In this document: in pieces, positions 52,424 to 61,343 of the stretch
Layout of the letters: the number at the start of each line of letters is the position of its first letter
Numbering within the stretch: the first letter of the stretch is position 1
DNA from: Pseudarthrobacter sulfonivorans
GTDB taxonomy: Bacteria; Actinomycetota; Actinomycetes; Actinomycetales; Micrococcaceae
Assembly: GCF_014712225.1 (NCBI RefSeq)
Contig: NZ_JACXBW010000008.1
Location: forward strand, 1-64,000
Direction of reading: 5' to 3'
Length of the DNA: 64,000 nt
The notes under the pieces: model-generated
Seen by the model: the letters and a program-made list of their open reading frames with translations, nothing else
Database searches by the model: none
Told to the model about the DNA's origin: nothing
Translations under genes and position numbers: made by a program

Positions 52424-52466
52424 CCCCCGAGTGGGCCGGACTCTTCAGGTCCGGCCCACTCGGGGG
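52424..52466 (-). terminator. Strong terminator of the sialidase gene
   Basis: An 18-bp perfect stem (52424-52441 with 52449-52466, core GAGTGGGCCGGAC) encloses TCTTCAG. On the minus strand it is followed by TCTTTCTTG, so it terminates the sialidase transcript; it may also stop the DoxX-like transcript. Confidence 0.88.
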
Positions 52467-52486
52467 CCCGGTTCAGCTTCTACATA

Positions 52487-55450
52487 TCAGCCCTTGGGCG
52501 TCACCTGCAGCCGGTCGAAGGAGACCTGCTTGCCGTCCTGGTCCAGCACCACCACGTCGTCGCGGCCGTTCCGCACATCGGATGGCAGGATGAACTCGAC
52601 CGTGTTGTCCGTGGCGGGGAAGAGCCAGCCGATGCGGTAGCTCTTTTTGTTCAGGTACACGTAGTACCACTGGCCGTAGTCGAGGCCCTTCAGGGTGACT
52701 TTCTGGCCGTTGCGGTACTTGTCCAGCGTGCCCAGGTCGAAGGGAGCTGTCTGCTTGTCGAGGTCCTGGACGGCCAGGACCGGATCCGTCCCGGGCTGCG
52801 CCGGCTTCAGGTTCAGAACCACTTCGCCGCCGGTCACTGTGGCCGTGACAGGTCTGGCACCGTTGGAAGCACTGGCTTCGAAGGAGACGGCGTCGAGCTT
52901 GCCTGCCGCGATGTCGGCGTCGGTGAGGACGTACTCACGCGTCGCCGTTACCGTGCCGCCCACAGCCAGGGTGTCCTGGCCGATGGAAGCGTCCGGAGCG
53001 GTGAGACCGGTCAGTGCAACGTTGCCGGCATTGCCCACGGTGTACGTGTAAGTGACGGTGTCCCCCGCGCTGGCGAAGCGGTCGCCGTCGCGGTCGTTCC
53101 ACTCCGAGGCAACAGTGCCCGCAAGCTGGGCGTCGCGGACCTTGAGGTTCACTTCGCCGCCGTCGATTGCGTACGTTCTGGTGGTCTGGCCCGCGGCGCT
53201 GACCTCCCACGTGGTTTTCGGAACGAAGAAGCCTTGCTCGGCTTCCTCCGCGGTGACGGTGTGGCGCGGCGTGGCGCAGGTGTAGTCCTGTCCGGCCGGC
53301 AGGGCACTGTAGCGGCAGTTCCCCGGACCGTCCGGGACGAACGGGCTGAAGTTGCCTGCGGTGGGGACCACCTTCTCCAGGAGCGGGCTCGTGTTGGTGA
53401 CGCTGAAACTGTACGGGACAAGCTCGCCCGCGGCGTAGGGCTGGGTGGACAGGTCGCGCCCGACGTCGGCGCGCGCACCGCTGATGTCAACGGCCAGCAG
53501 CCCGTCACGCAAGGCCACGGCAGCGCCGGTGAACGGCACCGTCTTGGTGAGCGACGGCGTCCCGGTGGCTGTGATGCTGAAGCTCGCCTCAGGCACGAAG
53601 TAGCCGCGCTCAATGTCCGCCGCGGTCACCGTGTGCTTGGCAGTGGTGCAGTTGTAGCTGGCACCTGCCGCCAGGTTGCTGAACCTGCAGTTAGGGGCCG
53701 ACGGCGGCAGGAAGCCGGAATCGAAGGTTCCGGAAACCGGCACGGAGTTCGCCGTCACGTTGGCGGTGCTCTTGACGGTGAACGCGTAGGTCAGGACATC
53801 GCCGGCCTGGTACGGGTTGGCGATGACGTCGCGGGCGGGAGGCGCTCCGGTGATGGTGAGGCCCACCTGCGGGGCCGCCGGAACGGTGGCGGTGAAAGTG
53901 AACTGCGAGACCCGGCCATCCGCCGTCGCAAAGGCTGCGTTGAGGTTTTGCGGGCCGCTGGCGTTCGCGGGGGCGGTCAGTGCCACGTTGACGGTGGCCG
54001 AAGCGCCGGGGGCGAGGTCTGGAACCGGCACCGTGGTGGCGGTCCAGCCGGTGGGGGTGTAGACCGTCGCAGTCGCGCCGGAGAGGGTGGTTGCCTCCTG
54101 GTTGGTGACGGTGACAGCTACCTGTGAGGTGGCACCCGGGGCGGTGGTGACGGCGGGGACGGACAGCGGGGCACAGGCGTAGTTCAGCCATGCGTCGTCG
54201 AACTTCGCGAACTGGATATTGTCCGTGTAGTTGCCCTCGTACAGCACGCCGAACTTGCCGTCCTCGAGCCGGGACACGGTGGAGTAGGCGGAAAAACCGG
54301 AGCGGATGGTGCGCACGCCGGGCCAGGTGGCGCCGTCGTCGCAGGAGACGCGGGCGGAGACGTTCTCGCGGCCGGTTTTGGAGTTGGAGTTCGTGAAGAT
54401 GAGCTTCTTGGCGTCCGCCGAGCCCTGCGCTGCGGCCGGGAACATGCGGGTGATGGCGCCGTTGTTGGCCGGGTCCGGCAGTTCGGTGTCCTGCGTGACG
54501 GGCCCGTAGGTGGCGCCGCCGTCGGTGGAGATGGCCACCTTGCGGTAGCCCTGGTTGGCGTTGTCGCGGGAGTTCAGCAGGACGCGGCCGTCGGAAAGTT
54601 CAACGGTTTTGTTCTCGTCCATTCGGTCGCCAACATTGGCGCCCTTGTGCCAGGTCGCGCCGTGATCGTCCGAGTACACGCTGTAGGCCTGGATCTTGTT
54701 GGTGCCGTCCGCCTGCCGGACATCGCCGGCGTACTGCTGGATGAGGCGGCCCTTGTACTGGCCGTACTTGAGCTGGATGCCTTCGCCGGAGGACGCGAAG
54801 TTGGAGCGGATATCGCCCGCCGCCGGACTGGTTTTGCTCGTGCCGGGCTTGGTGACGCTCGTGATGAGCCGCGGCTCGCTCCAGGTGACCCCGCCGTCGG
54901 AGGATTCGATGACCGCCGAGGAGATCACGCTGCGGTCGGCGTCGTTGTTGCCGAACTGGCTGCCGAAGAAGCCCTGGTCCTTGGAGTAGACAAACAGTGC
55001 GAAGACCTTGCCGGCCTCGGAATCGTAGATGTAGGAGGGGTCGCTGTAACCGTACTTCGGCGTGGTGGCGTTGCCCACGTGTCCGGCGGCGATCACCTGC
55101 ACGGGTCCCCACGTCTGGCCGCCGTCAGTACTGCGGCGCTGCACGATCGAGTTGGCATTGGGGGCGTCCGCCGCGCTGCCGGGGCGGCCGTCCCAGGACG
55201 CGAGGACCACGTTGTTGCCGAGGTAGGTCAGGGCGGGGATCCGGTAGAAGAAGTTGGCCGCGGTGCGGTCTGCACCAATATTGGCCTCGGTGAAGCCGCC
55301 GGGCGCTGCCGCCGGGTTGCTCGGCGGGATCGGGGCGGCCTGCGCGGCAATCCCGGGTCCCGCTAGCAGCGCCAGCGCTACCAGGCCGGCTCCTGCCGTG
55401 CGGGCAACCTGCCTTCGTCTGCTCCGTGGGGTGAAAATTCGCAAATCCAT
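52487..55450 (-). CDS. Secreted exo-alpha-sialidase, multidomain
   Basis: Sialidase of 987 residues. A Sec signal with twin arginines ends near AAQAAP (about 40). The six-bladed GH33 propeller (about 50-430) has the YRIP motif (69-72) and Asp boxes STDGGQTW (107), SSDGGVTW (183), SDDHGATW, STDGGATY and SCDDGATW; LLNSRD and GVLYEGNY give an arginine and the catalytic tyrosine region. A NEW3-type domain follows (440-530), then three or four related DUF7507-like beta repeats, each with NCRxSxLAAGxxYxCTT-type cysteines, and a C-terminal 80-residue module (YGQWYYVYLNKKSYRIGW). ATG 55450 has AAAGGA very close; TTG 55444 is better spaced. It releases sialic acid from external glycans. Confidence 0.92.
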   Translation of the reverse strand: MDLRIFTPRSRRRQVARTAGAGLVALALLAGPGIAAQAAPIPPSNPAAAPGGFTEANIGADRTAANFFYRIPALTYLGNNVVLASWDGRPGSAADAPNANSIVQRRSTDGGQTWGPVQVIAAGHVGNATTPKYGYSDPSYIYDSEAGKVFALFVYSKDQGFFGSQFGNNDADRSVISSAVIESSDGGVTWSEPRLITSVTKPGTSKTSPAAGDIRSNFASSGEGIQLKYGQYKGRLIQQYAGDVRQADGTNKIQAYSVYSDDHGATWHKGANVGDRMDENKTVELSDGRVLLNSRDNANQGYRKVAISTDGGATYGPVTQDTELPDPANNGAITRMFPAAAQGSADAKKLIFTNSNSKTGRENVSARVSCDDGATWPGVRTIRSGFSAYSTVSRLEDGKFGVLYEGNYTDNIQFAKFDDAWLNYACAPLSVPAVTTAPGATSQVAVTVTNQEATTLSGATATVYTPTGWTATTVPVPDLAPGASATVNVALTAPANASGPQNLNAAFATADGRVSQFTFTATVPAAPQVGLTITGAPPARDVIANPYQAGDVLTYAFTVKSTANVTANSVPVSGTFDSGFLPPSAPNCRFSNLAAGASYNCTTAKHTVTAADIERGYFVPEASFSITATGTPSLTKTVPFTGAAVALRDGLLAVDISGARADVGRDLSTQPYAAGELVPYSFSVTNTSPLLEKVVPTAGNFSPFVPDGPGNCRYSALPAGQDYTCATPRHTVTAEEAEQGFFVPKTTWEVSAAGQTTRTYAIDGGEVNLKVRDAQLAGTVASEWNDRDGDRFASAGDTVTYTYTVGNAGNVALTGLTAPDASIGQDTLAVGGTVTATREYVLTDADIAAGKLDAVSFEASASNGARPVTATVTGGEVVLNLKPAQPGTDPVLAVQDLDKQTAPFDLGTLDKYRNGQKVTLKGLDYGQWYYVYLNKKSYRIGWLFPATDNTVEFILPSDVRNGRDDVVVLDQDGKQVSFDRLQVTPKG

Positions 55451-55625
55451 GTCCTTTCAAGGCACCGCAAAGTGCGGCGGAATCGGGAGAATTTGCCGTG
55501 CGGGCTGTGTTTCCTGCAGGGATACTACGTGCCACATACGACATCCTATGACCATAATGTGTAGAGCGTCACATGGCTAGGGGTTATTGAAAGATGCCCA
55601 GGTGAGCGCGCCGGCGCACACGCAA

Positions 55626-55656
55626 AAGCGGGCGCCCCGTTGAGGGGCGCCCGCTT
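55626..55656. terminator. Hairpin terminator after small membrane gene
   Basis: AAGCGGGCGCCCC (55626-55638) pairs with GGGGCGCCCGCTT (55644-55656) around a five-base loop. It lies downstream of the minus-strand gene at 55684 and upstream of the sialidase promoter region (55451-55600). Confidence 0.8.
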
Positions 55657-55683
55657 CGATAGTCTGGTTCTGTGAGGGTTAGC

Positions 55684-55869
55684 CTACTGCCTGGGTGTGC
55701 GCACCACGTCGCTGATCCACTGGCGGGTTTTTTCGTCCACGGGTCCGGCCACCCGGTTTTCCCGGGCCGCCCTGTCTGCTTTGATCTTCTGCATGACCAT
55801 GCGGCCCAGCCCGGCGAACACGGCAACGGCGACCATCGGCAACAGTACGGATTTCGATTTTTCAGCCAT
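55684..55869 (-). CDS. Small single-pass membrane protein, hypothetical
   Basis: Protein of 61 residues. A basic N-terminus (MAEKSKS) is followed by the helix VLLPMVAVAVFAGLGRMVM and a charged tail ending WISDVVRTPRQ. A clear terminator follows it. I know no function. It is divergent from the purSQL operon; 55870-56155 between them holds a TAGAAT -10-like box (55997-56002) and a repeated GACACTGTTCAAA. Confidence 0.65.
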   Translation of the reverse strand: MAEKSKSVLLPMVAVAVFAGLGRMVMQKIKADRAARENRVAGPVDEKTRQWISDVVRTPRQ

Positions 55870-56155
55870 TCCGCCATCCTAGTGACGCTGCCTGCGCGGG
55901 GCCAGAGCCGCCGTCGTTATTCCGCTCCCGGAGGGACCTCCCGGGGCGATGACAGTGACGGAGCCCACCGAATACGGGGTCCAGCCCTCCGGCCGGTAGA
56001 ATGGGCTAGCAAGCTCGCGGAGCGCCCGTCCTCACTGTACGAGACACTGTTCAAAGACACTGTTCAAAACAGCAGGTCCCAACACTTCTGGAACGGCGTA
56101 AGACGGCACCACTCCGCTGCGCCCTTACCCAAAGCTCACGCACAGGAGTTGCCGG

Positions 56156-56407
56156 ATGCCCCGGATCGTTGTTGACGTCATGCCCAAGCCCGAGATTCTG
56201 GACCCGCAGGGGAAGGCCATCGTGGGTGCACTGCCCCGCCTGGGCTTCACCGGCTTTAGCTCTGTCCGCCAGGGCAAGCGCTTTGAACTGACGGTCGACG
56301 GCGAGGTGACCGACGCAATCCTGGCCCAGGCCCGCGAAGCCGCCGAGACCCTGCTGTCCAACCCCGTGATCGAGGACGTCGTCAACGTCGAGGTCGTCGA
56401 GGCCTGA
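56156..56407 (+). CDS. purS: Phosphoribosylformylglycinamidine synthase subunit PurS
   Basis: Small subunit of 83 residues that bridges PurQ and PurL in the fourth step of purine synthesis. [20 protein letters not shown] at the start and [12 protein letters not shown] at the end are standard. It is followed by purQ after one base, forming the operon purSQL. The start is the ATG at 56156 behind CAGGAG. Confidence 0.95.
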   Translation: MPRIVVDVMPKPEILDPQGKAIVGALPRLGFTGFSSVRQGKRFELTVDGEVTDAILAQAREAAETLLSNPVIEDVVNVEVVEA

Positions 56408-56408
56408 G

Positions 56409-57182
56409 ATGACTGAACTTCCCCTGATCGGCGAGGCAATCGCCGTCGCCGCCGAGCCCAGGCTCGCGGGTGCCAAGATCGGCGTCGTCACCTTCCCCGG
56501 CACCCTTGACGACCGTGACGCCGCCCGCGCAGTCCGGCTTGCCGGCGGCACCGCAGTGCCGCTCTGGCACGCCGACACCGCCCTCGGCGACGTCGACGCC
56601 GTCGTAATTCCCGGTGGTTTCTCCTACGGAGACTACCTCCGTGCCGGCGCCATCGCCCGGTTCGCTCCGTTGATGGCCAAAATTATTGACGCCGCGAACT
56701 CCGATGCCAAGCTGCCCGTCCTGGGCATCTGCAACGGCTTCCAGATCCTGACCGAGTCGCACCTGCTGCCCGGCTCCATGATCAAGAACGACCACCTGAA
56801 GTTCCTGTGCCGCGACCAGGTCCTGCGGGTGGAAAACAGCAACACCGCCTGGACCCTCGACTACGAGGCCGGCCAGGAAATCACGGTGCCGCTGAAGAAC
56901 CAGGACGGCCAGTACATCGCCGACGAAAAAACCCTGGACGCGCTTGAGGCCGAAGGCCGCGTGGCTTTCCGCTACGTGGGCTTCAACCCAAACGGCTCAC
57001 GCCGCGACATCGCGGGCATCTCCAACGCTGCCGGCAACGTGGTGGGCCTTATGCCCCACCCGGAGCACGCCACTGAGGTTGGCTTCGGCCCACAGTCGCT
57101 CGATGGCATCGGCGGGTCCGACACTGACGGCCTCGGTTTCTTCACCTCCGTACTGAACAAGATTGTGGGAGGCGCCAAGTGA
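56409..57182 (+). CDS. purQ: Phosphoribosylformylglycinamidine synthase subunit PurQ
   Basis: Glutamine amidotransferase of 257 residues that supplies ammonia to PurL. The nucleophile is C108 in GICNGFQ, and the His-Glu pair is in MPHPEHA near the C-terminus. The core starts at [18 protein letters not shown], so the first 22 residues are an extension compared with most PurQ proteins. The ATG at 56409 is the only sensible start after the purS stop. The end overlaps the purL GTG by four bases. Confidence 0.95.
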   Translation: MTELPLIGEAIAVAAEPRLAGAKIGVVTFPGTLDDRDAARAVRLAGGTAVPLWHADTALGDVDAVVIPGGFSYGDYLRAGAIARFAPLMAKIIDAANSDAKLPVLGICNGFQILTESHLLPGSMIKNDHLKFLCRDQVLRVENSNTAWTLDYEAGQEITVPLKNQDGQYIADEKTLDALEAEGRVAFRYVGFNPNGSRRDIAGISNAAGNVVGLMPHPEHATEVGFGPQSLDGIGGSDTDGLGFFTSVLNKIVGGAK

Positions 57183-59488
57183 CCACTGAAATCACCAAGA
57201 AGTTCAACATCGACACGGTGGAGAACGCTGCCAAGACGCCGGACACCGAGCTGCCCTGGGCTGAACTGGGCCTGAAGCAGAACGAGTTCGACGAGGTCGT
57301 GAAGGTCCTGGGCCGGCGCCCCACCGGCGCCGAACTGGCCATGTACTCCGTCATGTGGAGCGAGCACTGCTCCTACAAGTCCTCGAAGAACCACCTGCGC
57401 CAGTTCGGCGACAAGGTGACCGACGAGATGAAGAAGGACATGCTGGTGGGCATCGGCGAAAACGCCGGCGTCACCAACCTGGGGGACGGCTGGGCCGTGA
57501 CCTTCAAGATCGAATCCCACAACTCGCCGTCGTTCGTTGAGCCCTACCAGGGTGCGGCCACCGGCATCGGCGGCATTGTCCGCGACATCATCTCCATGGG
57601 CGCCCGCCCGGTTGCCGTGATGGATCCGCTGCGCTTCGGCGCCATCGACCACCCGGACACCGCGCGCGTCATGCATGGTGCCGTTGCCGGCATCGGCGGC
57701 TACGGCAACTCGCTGGGCCTGCCGAACATCGGCGGTGAAATGGTGTTCGACTCCATCTACCAGGGCAACCCGCTGGTCAACGCGCTGGCCGTCGGCGTGA
57801 TGCGCCACGAGGACATCCGCCTCGCCAACGCGTCGGGCAAGGGCAACAAGGTGGTCCTGTTCGGTGCCCGCACCGGCGGCGACGGCATTGGCGGCGCCTC
57901 GGTGCTGGCTTCGGAGTCCTTCGACGACACCAAGCCCTCCAAGCGCCCCGCCGTGCAGGTGGGCGACCCGTTCGCCGAAAAGGTCCTGATCGAGTGCTGC
58001 CTGGAGCTGTTCAAGGGCTCCCTGGTTGAGGGTATCCAGGACCTGGGCGCCGCGGGCATCTCCTGCGCCACGTCCGAGCTCGCCTCCAACGGCGACGGCG
58101 GCATGCAGGTTGAGCTGACCTCCGTGCTGCTGCGCGACCCCACGCTGACTCCGGGCGAGATCCTGATGTCCGAGTCCCAGGAACGCATGATGGCCGTGGT
58201 CACCCCGGAGAACATCGAAGCCTTCGAAGCCGTGATGGACAAGTGGGCCGTGGAATACTCCTGGCTCGGCGAGGTCACCGACACCGGCCGCCTCATCATC
58301 ACCTGGGACGGCGTGGTCATCGTGGACGTTGACCCGCGGACCGTGGCACACGACGGCCCGGTCTACGACCGCCCGTATGCCCGCCCCTCCTGGCAGGACT
58401 CGGTCCAGGCCGATTCCTTCACCGGCTCCGTCCAGGACGCCGGCCGCCCCTCCGCCCCCGCGGCACTGGCTGCGGCCGTCACCGAGCTCGTGGCCTCACC
58501 GAACATGTGCTCCAAGGCCTGGATCACCGACCAGTACGACCGGTACGTCGGCGGCAACACCGCCATGGCGTTCCCGGACGATGCCGGCGTGGTCCGCGTG
58601 GACGAGGAAACCGGCCTGGGCGTTGCCCTGGCCACCGACGCCAACGGCCGCTACACCTACCTCGATCCGTACCACGGCGCGCAGCTGGCCCTGGCCGAGG
58701 CCTACCGCAACGTGGCCACGTCCGGTGCCGTGCCGATGGCCGTCAGCGACTGCCTGAACTTCGGCTCCCCCGAGGACCCGGACGTGATGTGGCAGCTCGC
58801 CGAAGCCATCCGCGGCCTGTCCGACGCCTGCATGGAGCTGGGCATCCCGGTCACCGGCGGCAACGTCTCGCTCTACAACCAGACGGGAACCACACCCATC
58901 CACCCCTCCCCCGTGGTGGCGGTACTGGGCAAGCTCGACGACGTTGCCCGCCGCACGCCGTCGGGCTGGCGGGAGGATGGCATGGCCATCTACCTGCTGG
59001 GTACAACGGCGGCCGAACTGGACGGTTCCGAATGGGCCAACATGCGCGGTCACCTCGGTGGACTGCCGCCCAAGGTTGACCTCGCCGCCGAGCGCGCGCT
59101 GGGTGAAATCCTGATCAACGCCTCCCGCGACGGCATGGTTGACTCCGCGCATGACCTCTCCGAAGGTGGCCTCGCGGCAGCCCTCGTGGAGTCCTCCCTG
59201 CGCTACGGCGTAGGTGCCCGGATCGCCCTGCAGGATGTCCTGGACCGCGACGGCGTTGATCTCTTCACCGCCCTGTTCTCCGAGTCCCAGGGCCGTGCAA
59301 TTGTTGGCGTGCCCCGCTCCGAGGAAGTCCGATTCAAGGACATGTGCACGGCGCGCGGCTTTGCCCACGTCCGGATCGGTGTGGTGGACGCCGCGAGCAA
59401 CCAGCTGGAGATCAACGGCGTGGACACCTTGTCCCTCGACGCCCTCCGCGAAGCCCACGAAGGGACGCTGCCGAAGTACTTCGGCTAA
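57179..59488 (+). CDS. purL: Phosphoribosylformylglycinamidine synthase subunit PurL
   Basis: ATP-dependent FGAM synthase of 769 residues, the small (bacterial/archaeal) type that needs PurS and Pur[16 protein letters not shown] is the N-terminal active-site motif, followed by [25 protein letters not shown] and later [13 protein letters not shown] and GLAAALVE. The start is GTG at 57179 inside the purQ stop (GTGA). Transcription probably ends in the palindrome at 59507-59562. Confidence 0.97.
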   Translation: MTTEITKKFNIDTVENAAKTPDTELPWAELGLKQNEFDEVVKVLGRRPTGAELAMYSVMWSEHCSYKSSKNHLRQFGDKVTDEMKKDMLVGIGENAGVTNLGDGWAVTFKIESHNSPSFVEPYQGAATGIGGIVRDIISMGARPVAVMDPLRFGAIDHPDTARVMHGAVAGIGGYGNSLGLPNIGGEMVFDSIYQGNPLVNALAVGVMRHEDIRLANASGKGNKVVLFGARTGGDGIGGASVLASESFDDTKPSKRPAVQVGDPFAEKVLIECCLELFKGSLVEGIQDLGAAGISCATSELASNGDGGMQVELTSVLLRDPTLTPGEILMSESQERMMAVVTPENIEAFEAVMDKWAVEYSWLGEVTDTGRLIITWDGVVIVDVDPRTVAHDGPVYDRPYARPSWQDSVQADSFTGSVQDAGRPSAPAALAAAVTELVASPNMCSKAWITDQYDRYVGGNTAMAFPDDAGVVRVDEETGLGVALATDANGRYTYLDPYHGAQLALAEAYRNVATSGAVPMAVSDCLNFGSPEDPDVMWQLAEAIRGLSDACMELGIPVTGGNVSLYNQTGTTPIHPSPVVAVLGKLDDVARRTPSGWREDGMAIYLLGTTAAELDGSEWANMRGHLGGLPPKVDLAAERALGEILINASRDGMVDSAHDLSEGGLAAALVESSLRYGVGARIALQDVLDRDGVDLFTALFSESQGRAIVGVPRSEEVRFKDMCTARGFAHVRIGVVDAASNQLEINGVDTLSLDALREAHEGTLPKYFG

Positions 59489-59506
59489 TCCCCACCGCCG
59501 CCCCAT

Positions 59507-59562
59507 CGATTGCTCCGTAACGGCCCTTTTGAACCCTCAAAACGGCGGTTGCGGAGCAATCG
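59507..59562. repeat. 56-bp palindromic repeat, copy 1
   Basis: Two 26-base arms with three mismatches enclose ACCC. The left arm begins CGATTGCTCCGTAACGG and the right ends GGTTGCGGAGCAATCG. It lies 19 bases after purL and covers the 3' end of the convergent AbiEi-like gene. Two further copies lie at 60563 and 60931. Confidence 0.9.
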
Positions 59563-60508
59563 TTGCTTGCTGGCCCTTTCGCCAGCCCGCCCCGATCAAA
59601 GCCATGCGGATTTTGGCCACCGCAGGCTTGGCGTCGTTCAGCATGTGCCGCTTCGAGACGCGGACCTCAGTCCAGCCCAACCCCTGGTAACCTTCGGAAC
59701 GCGCAATGTCCCGGACAACCTGGCCCTCTTCACCGTGATGTTCGCCCTCGTACTCAATCCCGATCCGGTACTTACGATACGAAAGATCCGGCTCGTGGTG
59801 CCTCCTGCCGTCTTCCGAAATGATGGGCACGTTTAACTCCGGTTCCGGCAGCCCGGCCCTAACGATCGCCAGGCGAAGCAGTGTCTCCTGCGGCGAGTCC
59901 GAACCCACCCGGATGAGTTTGATCGCCTCCTTGGCTTTGCGCAGCCCGCGCTTTCCTTTATGCCTGTGAATCATCCGCTGAAGGTCAGCCATGCTGCACA
60001 GCGGCATGTCCCTGCCCTCCAGCGCCGCCCGGGGTATTCGAACGCAGCTGTCACCCATGGCCACAAGCTGGTCCACTGACAGCGTTTCCGCCATATCCAG
60101 CCACGTCCGTTCCGGCGTCGTTACTGGAATCCCCTCGACTGTGGTGACCTCGTCGCTGAACAGCTTCATTCGATGCACGATCACATGAGGCCGATTCAGA
60201 TGGGCTTCACCTTCAGGCCTGATGACATGAAACATCTCCGGTGTCCCCTTCTGCTGACGTCGCGGCAGGACAAGGAGCTCCGCCGCGGTGAGGTGCGATG
60301 CGGCGCATCGCTCATTGACTTCGATGAAAGGCCGGACCCTGCCGCTCATGGGGAGCTCCGCCGTCGGGCTTTCCGACCGAATCCCCTTTCCGAGGCGTTT
60401 CAGGGATCGGTGTCGCAGCCGCCTCGGTGGCACTCCCGCACGCGTCGCCTCAGCCACTGTGAACGGGTGGTCATGGAGTTCCGCCGGCAACGGGCGAGGG
60501 GTCTTCAT
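59537..60508 (-). CDS. AbiEi-like N-terminal/DUF559 C-terminal protein
   Basis: Protein of 323 residues. The N-terminus (HPFTVAEATRAGVPPRRLRH) resembles the AbiEi antitoxin winged-helix, the middle is the conserved GIPVTTPERTWLDMAE block, and the C-terminus has HEPDLSYRKYRIGIEYEGEHH, a PD-(D/E)xK-like DUF559 core. Such orphan proteins are common and variable in actinobacteria and are sometimes labelled antitoxins, but no AbiEii-type toxin gene is adjacent. The stop codon and the last residues (IAPQPPF) are encoded by the palindrome at 59507-59562. A nuclease function is possible. Confidence 0.75.
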   Translation of the reverse strand: MKTPRPLPAELHDHPFTVAEATRAGVPPRRLRHRSLKRLGKGIRSESPTAELPMSGRVRPFIEVNERCAASHLTAAELLVLPRRQQKGTPEMFHVIRPEGEAHLNRPHVIVHRMKLFSDEVTTVEGIPVTTPERTWLDMAETLSVDQLVAMGDSCVRIPRAALEGRDMPLCSMADLQRMIHRHKGKRGLRKAKEAIKLIRVGSDSPQETLLRLAIVRAGLPEPELNVPIISEDGRRHHEPDLSYRKYRIGIEYEGEHHGEEGQVVRDIARSEGYQGLGWTEVRVSKRHMLNDAKPAVAKIRMALIGAGWRKGQQATIAPQPPF

Positions 60509-60562
60509 GAACTCATCAGAACAGAACGCGACGGGCGCTGCAGAAGTTATCCACAGGCTTCA

Positions 60563-60620
60563 TCGATTGCTCCGCAACGGTCGTTTTGGGCGCTCAAAAC
60601 GACCGGTATGGAGCAATCGA
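60563..60620. repeat. Palindromic repeat, copy 2
   Basis: TCGATTGCTCCGCAACGG at the left and CCGGTATGGAGCAATCGA at the right pair with three central mismatches around a GGCGCT loop. It ends three bases before the stop of the minus-strand DUF503 gene and follows the start region of the AbiEi-like gene. Confidence 0.88.
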
Positions 60621-60623
60621 TAG

Positions 60624-60917
60624 TCAGTCTTCGCTGTGGAGCTCCCGCTGCCGGACGCTGAGCAGTTCAATCTCAGGCCTCGCGGCCACAAAACGCTCGA
60701 CGGCGGTGAGCACCTCCACGAGGTGCGCCCGGTCGGCCGCCACCAGCCCGGCGCCCACCTGCGAGCGCCGGTACTGGTCGTGGTCCCCCACCTCCGCGAC
60801 GGACACGTCGAAGCGGCGCTTAACCTCGGCCAGGAGCGGCCTGATGACGGAGCGCTTCTCCTTCAGGCTCTGGACATCACCGAGGAGGATATCGAATTCA
60901 ATCCAGCCAACCCACAT
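60624..60917 (-). CDS. DUF503 (YlxP-like) protein
   Basis: Protein of 97 residues, the standard family length, with MWVGWIEFDILLGDVQSLKE, KRSVIRPLLAEVKRRFDVSV and AEVGDHDQYRRSQVGAGLVA. YlxP-like proteins are usually linked to ribosome-assembly and rbfA operons, but here it stands alone. The ATG at 60917 opens the domain; the frame continues upstream through the third palindrome and is not coding there. The exact function is unknown. Confidence 0.85.
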   Translation of the reverse strand: MWVGWIEFDILLGDVQSLKEKRSVIRPLLAEVKRRFDVSVAEVGDHDQYRRSQVGAGLVAADRAHLVEVLTAVERFVAARPEIELLSVRQRELHSED

Positions 60918-60930
60918 GCGTTTATCGTAT

Positions 60931-60986
60931 CCATTGCTCCGTAACGGCCCTTTTGAACCGTCAAAAGGGCCGTTACGGAGCAGTCG
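60931..60986. repeat. 56-bp palindromic repeat, copy 3
   Basis: ATTGCTCCGTAACGGCCC (from 60933) and GGGCCGTTACGGAGCAGT (to 60984) form a nearly perfect hairpin closed by TTTTGA-ACCG-TCAAAA. It begins 13 bases upstream of the DUF503 start and ends seven bases from the stop of the ABM gene. The left half is almost identical to copy 1. Confidence 0.9.
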
Positions 60987-60993
60987 ATGGGGG

Positions 60994-61311
60994 TCAGATG
61001 GTGAGTTCGCCCATCCGGTCCCAGCCGTCGCCGTCGAGCTGGCGGCTGATGATCCGCGGTGTTTCGGCCAGGGCCTGCGGCATGTCGGCCATGGCCTGCT
61101 TGAAGTGCGCGCTGTTGACGTGGTCCCCGGCGGCATCGTCCTTGAACGCTTCCACCAGCACAAACTCGTTCGGATCATCCACGCTGCGGGACCAGTCGAA
61201 CCAGAGGTTGCCGGGCTCCTCCCTGGTTGCCTTCGTGAAGTTCTCCACGAGGCCGAGCCAGCGCTCGGACCACTCGGGCTTGACCTTGAACTTGACCACG
61301 ATGAAGATCAT
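60994..61311 (-). CDS. Antibiotic biosynthesis monooxygenase (ABM) domain protein
   Basis: Protein of 105 residues of the dimeric ferredoxin-like ABM fold: FIVVKFKVKPEWSERWLGLV, EEPGNLWFDWSRSVDDPNEF and FVLVEAFKDDAAGDHVNSAHF. The family includes quinol monooxygenase YgiN and heme- or autoinducer-processing enzymes; no heme-ligand pattern is evident. The start is ATG 61311 behind GAAAGGAATCCC. It follows the TPR gene by 32 bases on the same strand. Confidence 0.85.
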   Translation of the reverse strand: MIFIVVKFKVKPEWSERWLGLVENFTKATREEPGNLWFDWSRSVDDPNEFVLVEAFKDDAAGDHVNSAHFKQAMADMPQALAETPRIISRQLDGDGWDRMGELTI

Positions 61312-61343
61312 GGGATTCCTTTCGTTCGGGGTTGTTGGCTTCT

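Noticed and set aside
52394..54127. Open frame of 577 codons on the plus strand
   Set aside because: It is antisense to the sialidase C-terminal repeats, which extend open frames, and has no domain or ribosome site.
56972..58351. Open frame of 459 codons on the minus strand
   Set aside because: It is antisense to purQ and purL, which are certain.
59537..60508. Type IV toxin-antitoxin system
   Set aside because: The protein has an AbiEi-like N-terminus, but no AbiEii nucleotidyltransferase-type toxin gene is on either side.
60547..60555. Perfect DnaA box TTATCCACA beside palindrome copy 2
   Set aside because: A single box without further boxes, an AT-rich unwinding region or dnaA/dnaN genes is not evidence of an origin.
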